Source: Bradysia coprophila
Lineage: Eukaryota > Arthropoda > Insecta > Diptera > Sciaridae
Reading direction: 5' to 3'
DNA: 64,000 bases
Assembly: GCF_014529535.1 (NCBI RefSeq)
Contig: NW_023503409.1
Location: 1,178,390 to 1,242,389, forward strand
Part shown: piece after piece, positions 22,370-35,000 of the stretch
Layout of the letters: each line of letters starts with the position of its first letter
How positions within the stretch are numbered: position 1 is the first letter of the stretch
Translations under genes and position numbers: made by a program
The notes under the pieces: model-generated
The model's database searches: none
The model's input: only the letters and a program-made list of their open reading frames with translations
Told to the model about the DNA's origin: nothing

Positions 22370-23155
22370 TTACATCCACCTTGAACTTTGTCGAATATGG
22401 TTTAACGAAGAAAATCGTCGTTGAAGTCGTTAATCGTAACATGAGTATTGTTTTAGAAACGTCAAATCACCAAAACAAAAATTTATTGTTGGTTGTGGAA
22501 ACCAAAGTTCTATAGAAGCCTAACTCTGGTGAAAACTGTAATAGTGTTTAAGTGAGAGAGATGGCAAAACGACAACATATCTCGTTCCAGCTCGTGGTCT
22601 GCTGTCAGATTCTTTTGTATTATCGATGACAGCAGACCCCGAGTTGATTTTCCATCTCGCTCTACTTAAACACCGTATAGGTCTTTCCAAGACCATACGA
22701 ATCGTCAAATTACTTTCAAATTTCATCCATAGAGACATAACCTCATCAACATTTGTATGAAAACCGATCTCTGAGGATGAAATCGTATTCGTCCGGCCAG
22801 TCTTTCGTTTTAACAGTTACTTAGAGCAAACCTATAATTTCTGTGATTTCGATGTGATTTAATTCAGATTTTGTGCGTAGATGTACTTCTTGTGTGGTTT
22901 TATCAGTTCAAAATGATGAAAAATTTATTATGACCAATCATGTAAACAAACAACAATATTGTCGTTTCGTGTGATGTGAGGTTCAAAAGAGATGAAATAA
23001 AATGTCGGCGGTAAGCTTAAAAATTACGTTTTAGCGGAAACGCTTTAGTTTAAATGTGTGTACGTTTCCGGTAAAATAAATCAGTGCGAAAGCAATCACT
23101 TTTGAGGAACTCTACGATAACACCTTTAGTTAGGAGTGGGTCACATCCCTCATTA
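22370..23155. repeat. dispersed ~470-bp repeat, copy A, split by an insertion
   Basis: 22370-22505 and 22829-23155 together match 43665-44145 at roughly 85-90 percent by eye. The shared segments include GGTTTAACGAAGAAAATCGT, AACAACAATATTGTCGTTT and AATGTCGGCGGTAAGCTTAA. About 22506-22828 is an insertion absent from copy B. It contains a hairpin at 22544-22673 (GTGTTTAAGTGAGAGAGATG / inverse, with an inner GGTCTGCTGTC/GACAGCAGACC pair). Confidence 0.75.
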
Positions 23156-23872
23156 GTCTAAAAGTGGAAATTTTCGCTCAAATTTATCATTTTTTGTGGT
23201 GCTTTAAACAGGGTGGTTAAAATGGTTAAATTTCATCCAAGACTATTCTAATGAACCTAACTTTATTTCTTCATATCTCCGGAACGAGTGGTCCCTCAAA
23301 TGGCTCCAAATTCCAACCTGTTTCATAGTTAAAGTCTGGTCGAGTTTCGTAGTCGAATTAAATAAGGAAATAGGATAAAATTTGAAATATGTAGGGTTGC
23401 ATGATGGTCTCGCAAATTTTTCCAAACTATCCATTTCCCTCACGCCTGGAACTGTTATAAATAGCAAGAACTTCGAACAACTCCCTTCATTTGTTTAATT
23501 TTGAAATTTGCTTGCATTCAGCGCCTTTAAGTGAACTTACCGCTAGAAAGATATGAGCGCTCCGCGTGGAACTCGGCGCAAACTTCACCCTTGTTTTGAC
23601 GTTGACATTCGGAATACGAACAAATGGAACAAATTCATAAACAGATCCAAAACGTGTGTTAAAATTAATTAATTTTTTGTAGAGTCCAGTAACGAACGTG
23701 GTTGCTTAATTTCTATTCACTTTTTGCAAATATAAACCCAGTACACTTCACTTTCAACTCTGTATGTCAATGCATTTGTGCTTCACACACCAATAAAATG
23801 TACGTGATTCCATTCAATTGATAAGTGTAAAACCTAACCAAATTTTTTCTTCTTCACAGATTCGATTTTGAG
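23156..23872. other. upstream region of Rexo5-like gene
   Basis: No gene. A splice acceptor (TTCTTCTTCACAG, ending 23860) directly precedes the Rexo5 start, so a non-coding first exon must lie upstream, possibly in this stretch or in repeat copy A. Confidence 0.45.
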
Positions 23873-25681
23873 ATGAAGGACTTGTCTGCAAAAAAGGAGG
23901 CTCGATTGGAAAAGAAAAAGAAGAAAATTTCAGCGCTAGCCGAAATAATGAAATTGAACGATGCTGACCGCCCGACGCCTGTGCTTGCAAGTGAGTCTAA
24001 TGACGAACCTCCATCGAAACGGAGTAAAATGGATCAACCATTGGAACATAAAGTGATGTCAATGGGAGGAGGCGATGTCATCAGCATCGATGAGTATACC
24101 GAAGCCAAGAAACTGGTAAAGGAAAGAACCAGAAATCGGTCGAATCCGAAATTTCGATCGAAACTTCAAGGTGACTCGGCTATGCTAGAAGTTGAAGCTG
24201 AAGTGCGCACACCCATTTTCCTATCCGATATTCAGCACCTGATAATGTCATCTTTGTTGGGCACTTCTTCACCGTATCCACCGTTACGTTGGTGTGCCAT
24301 AGAGAAAAGCAACAACATCGTACATTCGATCGTTCTAGTGCTGGATGGCCTTTCTTTGTACCACTATCAATGCTATGAGAGTTCATTTGTGGAGACATCA
24401 GCGATTTTTTCCAACAAATTTGAAGTTGTAATGCCAACGGATTCGCAAGGTTTACTATCTGCATTGTCGTCATTACCGGTTACATTCGAGCAGCGACAAG
24501 AATTGAATAAGCAATTCGGAAGCGTGGAGGCTGCAAAGGATGATGTTCAACCACTCGTCAATTCTGTATTTCCCATCAGTACAGACGTTCAGAATTCAAC
24601 CTTAAAACCAGTGGAGGTCGGCGAAGAAGTATTTCCACGTACAAGACTCCTGCTCTCCGCATTGCAACTGGTTGATGAAGCATATCCTATGCCCTTGCAA
24701 GGTGAACTGGCAAATCGTTTCAAAGATTTTGTTATGACCAAAAGTGAATATGCGCCAGTGACACCGTCAAGTCCCATGTTTGGTTTGGATTGTGAAATGT
24801 GTTACACAAGCGCCGGCTGTAACGAAGTTACTCGAATATCCATAGTCGACGAGCAGTACGAAAGCATTTATGAAACACTGGTACTGCCGAAGAACAAAAT
24901 TCTAAACTACTTGACACCGTACTCTGGCATTACAGCAGAGATGATGACAAATGTAACCAAGACATTAGAGCAAGTTCAACGAGACGTTCAGCAACTGTTA
25001 CCGCGAGATGCCATTTTGGTGGGCCAATCTCTGAATTGCGATTTGATGGCATGCAAATTGATGCATCCATATGTGATCGACACGAGCGTCATATTCAATT
25101 TGTCAGGCATACCAAAAATCAAATCGAAACTGCAAACGTTGGCCCGAGAGTTCTTAGGCGAACAGATCCAAGCGAATCCATTGGGTCACGATTCCATTGA
25201 GGATTGCGCGACCACATTGAAATTGGTTAAATTGAAATTATCGAAAGGAATGTGTTTCGGCGACGAGTATCTGAAGAGCCGTGCTATAGCCAGTACCCAG
25301 ACAGAGAAGGAATGCAAGCGAAGCACATTGCTTATTACATCAGCCGATGAATCGAAACTGAAAAATTTTCAGACACCATCTTCAAAAGATTTCGAACTGA
25401 TGCAGGTAACTGGAAATAAATGTGCCGTGAAAAAGACCTGTGAATTAGCCATTCAACATAATCTGACGATGACCCATTTAAATCTAACTCCGGAACGCTT
25501 GGAGGCGTCTACAGTCGACAAAACAATGGCTAGTGTAGATCGATGGATTTCGAAAGTCTATGAGAAAGTAGCTGTGAATGGATTCATGATTGTACTATTT
25601 GGGGGAGCACCGGGAACTAAAAGTGGTGTTGCGATGGTTAAAATTAAGAAACATCAGAATACAACTGCAATAAATTCATAA
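23873..25681 (+). CDS. Rexo5: Rexo5-like DEDDh 3'-5' RNA exonuclease
   Basis: One long coding exon of 602 residues. The N terminus is lysine-rich (EARLEKKKKKIS, residues ~10-22), as expected of a nucleolar protein. The exonuclease domain starts at ~303 with FGLDCEMCYT (Exo I Asp/Glu), then GQSLNCDLMACKLMHPYVID (Exo II, ~384) and GHDSIEDCATTLKLVK (Exo III His/Asp, ~437). This is the REXO1/REXO5/ISG20-like class; order and the EARL-type N terminus best match Drosophila Rexo5 (NEF-sp). Fly Rexo5 trims 3' ends of snoRNAs and 5S/28S rRNA. The C-terminal ~120 residues (LKNFQTPSSKDFELMQ, NGFMIVLFGGAPGTKSG) probably hold a diverged RRM-like fold. An acceptor 12 bp before the ATG means the 5' UTR is spliced. 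AATAAA near 25793 is a candidate polyadenylation signal. Catalytic residues look complete. Confidence 0.88.
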   Translation: MKDLSAKKEARLEKKKKKISALAEIMKLNDADRPTPVLASESNDEPPSKRSKMDQPLEHKVMSMGGGDVISIDEYTEAKKLVKERTRNRSNPKFRSKLQGDSAMLEVEAEVRTPIFLSDIQHLIMSSLLGTSSPYPPLRWCAIEKSNNIVHSIVLVLDGLSLYHYQCYESSFVETSAIFSNKFEVVMPTDSQGLLSALSSLPVTFEQRQELNKQFGSVEAAKDDVQPLVNSVFPISTDVQNSTLKPVEVGEEVFPRTRLLLSALQLVDEAYPMPLQGELANRFKDFVMTKSEYAPVTPSSPMFGLDCEMCYTSAGCNEVTRISIVDEQYESIYETLVLPKNKILNYLTPYSGITAEMMTNVTKTLEQVQRDVQQLLPRDAILVGQSLNCDLMACKLMHPYVIDTSVIFNLSGIPKIKSKLQTLAREFLGEQIQANPLGHDSIEDCATTLKLVKLKLSKGMCFGDEYLKSRAIASTQTEKECKRSTLLITSADESKLKNFQTPSSKDFELMQVTGNKCAVKKTCELAIQHNLTMTHLNLTPERLEASTVDKTMASVDRWISKVYEKVAVNGFMIVLFGGAPGTKSGVAMVKIKKHQNTTAINS

Positions 25682-27209
25682 TTTTTTGTTTAAACATCTT
25701 TGTTTCAAGTATCGTCGACTGAAGGCAGGTATTTTCTCCGAGTGTGCTCTAAATTCTTTGAAAACGAAATTTTTTTATTCGACGAGACAGAAATAAAACA
25801 TTATCATACACCGACAGAAAACAATCTATCTGATACTGTTGTAGTTTCATGCCAGGAGTCTAATCGTTCATATCAATGACTTTCAAAGTTAATTTTGGAT
25901 GAAATAAATGATTAGGAATCAATTGGATTGTTTGTTGTGGTCTCGGATTATTTTTTCCCATAAATTATCTTGTCGACTTATCAGATTAAAAGTTCGTTCT
26001 CTGTCAGCGGAATTTAGCGAAAAATGAGACAGTTCACTCGTACGTGCCTGGTGTGGTATGCATCTCTAGTTCTCGTGGAATTTACATGCAGCCGAATCTT
26101 TTATTGTCATCGAACATTCCTTGTTTTGCTCTATGAGGTCTTACGCACTCAGAAAAGGAAAAATTTTAACAGACCTCCGAAAAGGCATAATTTTCAATTT
26201 TCCAGCTCAACCAATACAGAATCCCCAAAATATTCCGAATTTATCCAGAGGGATTCTTTTGAAAATCCACCTATCAAAATCGGACCCATTTAGTCTGGGA
26301 TGAATATATGCATGGTTTGAAAGACCTTTGCCAGTGGACCTCAAAACAGGCCTCAGATAGTCTCGAGCTTCACCTGGTTGAAGGTGGAAGATTTCCGAAG
26401 GTGGAAAAAGGGTGGTTTTTTAACCTAATTTTTTGGCCGCTAAATGTGAGCGATGCAGGTGAGAGTGGGCTCGTTGGAAAGCTGATGTCAAATACTTTCT
26501 TCAGGTCATGGCAGTGATATATGTTATAAAAAATGTACAACAAAAATTTGCGAAATCCGTGTGAGCTTCAGACAGGTCTGGGCTGGTACTGATGACGGTT
26601 ATTGTGAACCTGACACGCTAGTTGTAACGTACATTATCTAAGCTTTTCTAAGCATTTGCAATGTTTGTGCTTGCCTACATAACAGATTTTTATGTTAGTA
26701 CGCCCGCTACTCGTAAAATACACCATTACTGGCAAAGACCTTTCAAACCATGTATATATCCATCCCAGATGAAATGGGTACGATTTTGATAGGTGGATTT
26801 TCAAAAGAATCCCTCCCACAGACTTTGCTATTGAGGAGTTCCTGGGGTGTGTCAAGTCTCCTAATAGGTTTCAACGACAGTACAGTAAATCTTTTAAATG
26901 AACAGTCCCGTTACTGTCGTACGGGCCAAGAAAATAATTTTTTCAACACTCACCTCATTTCTACACCTACCCAATTTATTTACTATTTACGCTGAGGACT
27001 TCCAAAAATTTTGCATGTAGATAAGATAGGGACGTTATGTAAGAATCTTAAGTGTTAACACGTTAAATTGGTGTGATATGATTGATTGCAAAATTCTTCG
27101 ATAGCCCACAATATCAGTCAGTCAATACCACTGTACGATTTTGGCAAATTAGTCTTTCAAATTTGTTACGGAAATCTGGACCTGTTGAAAATTGATATTT
27201 AGTTACAGA
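25682..27209. other. intergenic DNA with a 570-bp foldback
   Basis: No gene seen; the open frames here fall inside the inverted repeat at 26248-26815. Confidence 0.5.
26248..26815. mobile_element. foldback element, ~90-bp arms
   Basis: 26248-26337 (GAGGGATTCTTTTGAAAATC...) is the inverse of 26723-26815 with few mismatches. The middle ~385 bp is unique here and non-coding. Confidence 0.75.
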
Positions 27210-29088
27210 ATGAGACATTTAGTGGTAGTGGGTTTCCTAGCATCAGTGCTGATGATAGCATCGGTATCTGGAAATTATGATTACGCAGAAGTTATAGAAA
27301 AATCTTTATTGTTCTACGAGGCCCAGAGAACTGGTTATTTGCCACCTGACAATAGGTAACAAAGTTTGTTCAACATTTCAGTAATTCAGTAATATGAATA
27401 TGTTTCATTGAATACACAAATTAGGATACCATGGCGAGGCGATTCTTTCGTAACGGACGTAGGAGACGATGGTGAAGACTTAACTGGGGGATATTTTAGT
27501 TGTATGAACTTATAATGCCAACCCTTAATTGCGTTTTGGAGTAAAGCTTATCCTTATTAAATTATTAGCTGAAGGTTTCGCTAAATTTCAATTCCCTGCT
27601 GCATCCACTATGACATTTTTGGCTTGGGGTATGTACGATTCCAAAGAAGGATACGAAAAGTCTGGACAATGGGAGAACGCGTTAGCGTGCTTAAGATGGG
27701 GAATGGACTATCTTATCAAGGTATGGTAATAATTGACGAAACTATTCTGTAGTGTGACTGCAGAATGTCGTATTTGTAGACCCATCCATCGCCCAATGTT
27801 TTGTACGTCCAAGTGGGAAACGGAACTGAGAATTGGGGCTTTTGGGGACGACCAGAAGTAAGAAAAATTTTAATGTTAAAATGATAAATATTGATCCCTC
27901 CCATTTATTAACAAAAAAAGGAATGGACTGGAAGTAATCCACGAAGTACATTGAAAGCAACAAGGGATTTTCCTGGTATGTTTCAGTGTATTTTCACATT
28001 AATTTGAGTGTGTGCTTACATTTTTCTCTTTGTTATAGCTTCCGAAGTCGCAGCTGAACAGGTATAACATTGTTACGACATATCAGTGAAAATCGAAATA
28101 ATCCATTTATTGAATATAGGCAGCAGCTATGTCGGCAGCTGCGATGGTGTTTAGGGACAATGGGGATAGAGAATATGCAAATACATTGTTGACTCATGCT
28201 GTACAACTCTACACTTTTGCTACAAGATTTCGAGGACATTACAATGAATCTTTCCCTGAAGTAGCTCAATTCTACAAGTAAGTTGACAGAAAAATAATTT
28301 AATTTAATTTTTCTCAATTCTTCCAAACGATCATTTCAGTTCTTGGAGTGGTTTTGCGGACGAATTTCTTTGGTCAGCTGCTTGGCTTTTTAGAGCCACC
28401 GGAAAACCTTTTTACAGAGCACAATACAACCAATGGTGGACGGAATTTGGCCTAAGCTGGCGACCATCACAAGCATCTTGGGATTTGAAATTGGCTCAGG
28501 CCCAAGTTCTGTTGGCTAGAATCGATGGATCTCCTCAGTACGTCAACGCTGCTCGTACCTTCTGTGATTGGGCTGCAAATGAGGCTCCAAAAACACCGTT
28601 AGGTCTATTTTACGCAGGCGACTGGGGTACCAATCGATACGCAGCTAACGTTGTCTATGTCTGTCTACAAGCTGCACGTATCGGTATAAATGCTGAGTCG
28701 TACTTAGAGTTTGCCGATAGTCAAATCGGTTATATGCTTGGAGATACAGGAAGATCATTTGTTGTTGGTTTCGGCAACAATCCTCCAGTCAATCCTCGTC
28801 ATTCAGCTTCGTAAGTGCTCATGTTTGCATGATTATGCAACTCTTCAACTCATAGTTGTTAATCGTTATAGATCATGTCCCGATCGACCTGCTCCTTGTG
28901 ATTGGAATAATTACGATACTGATGAGCCGAATCATCAAACATTATTTGGTGCCCTTGTAGGAGGACCGGACAGAAATGATCAATATAACGATCGGCGTAC
29001 TGAAGCTCAAATGAACAGAGTTTCTCTTGACTACAACTCCGGTTTTCAGTCATCTGTCGCTGAACTCTGTGCACTATATTGTGACTAG
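27210..29088 (+). CDS. GH9 (cellulase-family) protein lacking the canonical catalytic residues
   Basis: Nine exons: 27210-27355, 27425-27501, 27569-27720, 27780-27857, 27921-27975, 28039-28061, 28120-28277, 28340-28810, 28872-29088. All are GT-AG and frame-consistent; 458 residues, the usual length for an animal endoglucanase. Signal peptide at residues 1-21. GH9 landmarks: RIPWRGDSFVTDVG (~49-62), FPAASTMTFLAWG, THPSPNVLYVQVGNG, FWGRPE, YAGDWGTNRYAANVVYVCLQ, PRHSASSCPDRPAPCDWNNY, GALVGGPDRNDQYNDRRTEA and DYNSGF near the end. In active GH9 enzymes GGY(Y/F) is followed by DAGD (base aspartates) and DYNAGF is preceded by NEV (acid Glu). Here the first reads GGYF-SSEG (residues 70-77, across the exon 2/3 junction) and the second MNRVSLDYNSGF (Arg436 in place of Glu). 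The protein is therefore probably not an active cellulase. Secreted, possibly a binding or regulatory relative. Confidence 0.9.
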
Positions 29089-32000
29089 AGCAATTGTCTC
29101 AAGACATTTTGTTTTTTTTTAATTAAAATTTTACCTCTACAAAAAAGCATTGTTTCAGTAAACACCTATGGCGCTTGACGAAATGTTCTTCCCTCTTTCT
29201 TCTACTATAAAATATATGTCTTACAAGTCAAGAAATACAATTAGATAATCAGACATAACAGTGACTTCGCATCACTCGATTCGATTGTCTATTTTGAGCT
29301 TTCTGCTGATATGAAAGTTTTTGATGTTCTTACGAATGAAAAAGCCGGAAATTACGGGTTGTATCGCTAGTCATTATTTTATTATCTTCAACTATAAACA
29401 TATCATGGAAAATGCATCACTAGACGCTAAGTACTTATGTGTCTTCGAGTTTATGTATAGTCCGTTATTTAGAAGTTAATAATCCTCAATTTCGCTTCAA
29501 CATCGCCTTGTAAATGAAAACGTAGATCCCTGTGACTATGTTGTTACCTAATAAGTATTGATCTTACTCTGTATGCGTATTAACTACTGCATTACCATAC
29601 AGTTGCGAAAATAAAACTTAAAAATTCGCTGTTTATCACTAATATGACCAAATAGGTCGCAATACTCGGCATTATGGATCACCGACGAATTGAGATATTT
29701 TTTTTTAACATAAAGTGTTTCAAATTCAATGATAGACTATACTAAAGACCTGTTATCAATTTCAATTGACAATTTTTATGTGTTTCTACACTATTTTTAT
29801 CGTAGACGACAAAGATCGACTATCTGAAGGAAGAATTAGCAATAAAGTTCCACTTAATTTCTTAAATGTGTTGCTTGAATATTTTAAACATTTGGAGTGT
29901 CGGATAGTTATAACGACACGCACGTAATATATTACTCAAATAAATATTTTAAATAGAAACGACAATGTGTCCTTTGTATCCATCCAATACTGAAAATACA
30001 ATCACTATTCAAAAGTTCCTTTTTCTTAACGTATGATGCAATTCACGCACTTGTTTGTATTTCAATAAGAAACAGCGATAACGAATGAACATGAAAACTA
30101 AACGATGAATTAAAACAGCTACACCAACCGCACTACAAATAGCGAATTCAACCAAGAAACACACCAATCAGTAGAACTTTAGATGTGAAGGAAAACGGTC
30201 AGAGTTTCTTGCGTGCATTCACGAAAAACTTTTCGTTTTCGGTAACATATCCGGTGGTAGTACGGACCACAGATCGTACGTGTATACTTTTCAATTTTCG
30301 TTATATCGCCAAATATCCGAAATTTAGGCCATTGGAAGTGATTGGAATATTTATGTATATATATATACTCACATGTAGCGACTGGTGTTAACGTCTCGTA
30401 CGGTGAATTCAAAACAATATTGAAAAGGGAAAAGAGCGCATGTCTTCGCTATATATTTACGAATATCCAGTTCAGTTCCTTGTGGAACCACCATACGATA
30501 ATATTTTCATGTGAAATTTTTGTTTTATTTTTGTGTTGTGACGTGAGTGAAAAATTAAGGAGTGTAGTGGTTCCTGTACATTCTAAAAATTAGGATTTTT
30601 CGTTTTTACAGTAAGAAATTAATTTATTATTATGTTATGGCATATTCTTTGTGTTTAGTGTGAACAGACAATAAATGGAATCGAAGTGATTGCAGCCCCA
30701 ATAAACGTCTGCACGATTTTTTTCTGAATGAAAATGAAAATCGATTAATTTTTCTACCTGCGACTTATTCGTTAAGGGGATTAAAATTGGGGTTGTTTGC
30801 TTGATTATTCATACCTTTATAGTGAAAAAACTCATACCGGTTCATATGGTAATTATATTATTTGAAAGACGACTACCAATCTTTCAATCGATTATATTGT
30901 CCAGCACGACGAATAGCATGAAATTGTGGAAACCCTTACGAGTTTCTTGTAATTCTTTTTGCAGTTTTGTCTATTGCCTATAAATACAAATAATTAAATG
31001 ACTCGATGTTGGATCAGACTAAGTAAATACAAAATTGGAGACATTTTGCGTATTCGGTACGCTTTCCTTTGAAATTTTTGTATTGGAATTGTATTTTGTG
31101 TCAATATGTGCCTTATCAAAATTAATATACAAAGAAGATGATAAGAATATTTTTGTTGGAATTACGCTATTTGGATTAGTTTAGCTTAAATTTCAAGTGT
31201 ATATATACGATCATTTAAGTAATTACAATTTTATTGTATGGATTTGCATACAACATTTTGGTAAGCTGTTGCACTTGCGGTTTAGTTAAATAGATTCAAA
31301 GGACTCAAAAAGGTTTTTTGAATTTAGTAGTAGGATAAGAAAAGTACTTGGAATACACATCGAGTGGTGCACTAGATCCCTGTTTCCCGAATGTGCATGG
31401 TAATTTGGTGGTAGGTCTGGAAACTAAATGTTATACTATCTGATAGTTTTTTTTAAGACATTGCGAGTATTGCAGTGTTGTATATCCTTTCACTACTTTC
31501 TTCCCAAGCGTTCTGACAAACTGATTTAATCGGGCCTTTACGACAACTTCATTCTTACGAATATTCCATAGCATAATAGAAGCAACTAACATGCATTATG
31601 CAAGGTATATAAATACAAGAAGTTTCTAAATTTGTACAAGATAGGTATTATGCTGTCGGTAATACTTTATAATTTAGTCACCTTCATGCTGTTTGCACGA
31701 TATACCGCGTTACAACTTTTTATAATTGTTTAATCATCATTACACAAGCGTTTTAATCGCTTGCGATTTTACATCTTATATTTATTTGTGCGTATCCTTT
31801 TACTGTCTTGCTTACGTAAATTGCTGTTTGATCAGAATTTTAATAATTTTTGGGGAGCAGTAAAAGATAAATTTAATTAGAGTTCGTTGAGTATGCCATA
31901 TCTTTTGCTCAGTGTCTCACAAACATATTTTGCGTCTTCTGTTGACGATTATATATACATTTCAATTTGACTTACGACACAGTCGCACAACGAATATGAT

Positions 32001-35000
32001 TCACAAATCTTTGACGAATATTTTGGTGTATTAAAAAAATGAAGTGCTTATTACCTTAACATTGAAATTGAAATCGAACTTGTCTTTTCGAGTAAAATTA
32101 ACATATAATCATAATATGTTAGTGATTAACACTTCGCAAGAGTTAAATTGTTCAATGGAAACAATTGAGATGATTGTATGGAAAATGAGCGTAAAACTTA
32201 GAAACAAAAAGACTTCATTTTTCAATTATATTTAGCGTAAGAGTTCTGTTGGCAGTTGTAATTAAAAGGAACTTGAAATTTGTTTGGATAAACAATTCGA
32301 GTGGTAATTTCGATTTTGTGTTAAATTGATCCCTTTGAGTACGTACTGCGCATCCAGTACTTGTTACAGAGACATTTATCTGAGCAACGCACAAAATTGA
32401 AATATTTTTTTTTTTTTAAATTCCACAAAATTAAATTTTTAAAAAAAATTTGTCTCATCGGATTGTTCTGTAGCCCTGCCAATTTCTTCACTTTTTGGTG
32501 TTAGTATCAATTAGTCACTAAAACGTTAAGTGTTTAATCAATGAATGACGGTTTCATTGCACGCATTTTTAATACAATGCATTTTCTGACTCAATTTCTG
32601 TCTCCTACTTGTTTCATTAAGTTCGAATTCGAGCTTCTGATAAGATACAGTAAATTCTTGAAAATGTTGTGAAGTGATGATTAACATTTCCTGCAATAGA
32701 CACGCAATATTCCGCAAGTATCGATGCAATAGTAAAATATTGTTTAAACATCGTCCATATTTCAATTGGTAGACAATATTTTTGAACCTTCTTTACGCTC
32801 ACTATATAAATGTGCATACAGTTACAGTACGTTTCTGTGACTAAAGGATTAGTCATTTGGCTGCTGAACAAATAACATTGTAGTGTACAAACAATTATTT
32901 CATTTCGATATGTACTTATATTCTGTGTGGAAATTAATCTGAATTATTCGTTCATGTTGTATATTCTCCAAAGAAGTCAACAACTTCATGGATTTGATGA
33001 ATTATTGATTTTCAGATATTTTATGGTTTCGGTGCATGAAAAACTTACTGCGTCTGTACATACTACAGACATAGTGTGATATTGTGCGTATACAATCAAA
33101 TATCGAGAAAAAGAAATCCAAGAAATGTTTTATGATTACTGTAAATTTGAAAATATAGTTCAATTTCATGGTCATGACACATGAAGGGTGGATGGTATTT
33201 CATGGGGTTTCGATAATGGATATGTAAATATTGTGAATCTGAAGACACGCGATTGAAGACCGTCTTTTTACTGTAATTAATCTTTCGTTGAAATTTTTCG
33301 AAATTTTGTTTTTACGACGACAAACTTTAAGTAATGACCGCTTAAAACGAGCTGATATGAAAAATATTGTCGTGAGCACTCTTAGCCAATCCTTTTGGCT
33401 TATTGAAAACAGTGAAAAAAAAACTACTCGACATGAAATGTGAGGTATGTGAACCTACTCATAGGATTATTATAACAATAATTGTCAATGTAATGAAATG
33501 ACACTGTTCTTTCGGTTATTGTTGGTTAAGAGTTTAGTGCTCTAATACTTATCTAGTGACGAACATATTTTGTACGATAAAATGTTTATTGTGATTTTTG
33601 TGTTAAATGTAACTTAACCAAGTATAGCTAACTGGTATACTTCGACAAATACACTTTTTTCCAAGTCAATTTGATACAATATTATTAACGCTTCCATCAA
33701 CGCAACGTTATTCTACCAACAATTGACATTGCATTCCGACCAAAATTTTCAAATTTCGACATTTGAATCAATGAGGTAAATTTTGTATTTTGGTCAAATT
33801 TGTCTGAAATATGTGTGTCTGATTCATAATCCTAATCAATGTCAGACGATGGTGTTGGACAATGTCCTTGATCCAAACACCCCGAAATGGAATTTTTATT
33901 CGGTCGATAAATGCTCACCACGACCTAGAAACCATAAACAGTCAACCAAGAAATTTATGTGTTTTTAATACACACCGATACCAATCAAATTCTGTTATTA
34001 GACCAGAATTTCCTGACGCCTTTGCTAATTTTTTCAAAAATTGTATGAGCAATAAAATCATTGACATTGAACCTCGAATTGCTTGAAAATGTTTGTAAGA
34101 TGGCAGGTAAACGATTATAACGTTTGTTGATATTGAACGATAACACATAATCATTCATGTAAATACAAAAAAAAATGAATTCTTTTAAAGTTGAACATTT
34201 CGTACGGAAATATATCACCATGGTATTCGTAACACGGTTCATATCAATAACATCGATTACGATCAACTTAACACATTTTAACTGCTGTATTATTTATTAT
34301 ACTATGTTGATAATTATTTGTACATTTATCTACAAATTACATTTTTTTACGCGCTATTACTTTTCTCGCTAAATGTTCGTGTTAATGTACCTAGTTAGAG
34401 GCTCTTGAACAGTTATCTCATTTTGGACAACATTTAAAATAATAATCGATTTTCAAAAGTACGTATAGTGCATGGGACGTTTATTTGGTTAGTTAGTTTC
34501 CACTATGCAGAATCAAGGGTTGTGTGACTAGAAGTAACTAAGCAAACACGAATGGTTTTCATCGTGTCTGAACAACTGAAAGGAATCAATCAACGTTAAT
34601 TTTACTCTTCGCTGTTGATCGTTTTTCTGTCATTTTCTTTAGTTTTTCTAAACAGCCGTTCTCATTTAGATTTTAATCTAAATCTTATCGTTTTTTTAAC
34701 TAAGCGTAGGTGTAGGTAGAAACAACATTATAAAATATTGGATTACGAATAAAGTCGTCGAACCGTAAATAACTGATAGGTAGAAAACGTTGCGTCTTAG
34801 ATATTCACTATTAGAGAATATTCGATTTAGAGAGTCTAATTCTTTTCACAGTTCTGTCGAAAATAATGCAACCTTACTAGCCATGAATACATCAAGAGAC
34901 TTTAATTAAAAGTTAACTAAGCCCAGCCTTTATTTTTGTATTTATATAAAACGCAGTCCATTACTCAGTTTTGATCGAAGAGCTAGCCACATAAGTGCAA

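Noticed and set aside
23002-23010. ATG-TCG-GCG as the real start of Rexo5
   Set aside because: Splicing to the 23861 acceptor gives a stop (TGA) after three more codons; at best an upstream ORF.
33783-34372. Several short overlapping frames in the gene-poor stretch
   Set aside because: AT-rich, low-complexity, no conserved motif on either strand.
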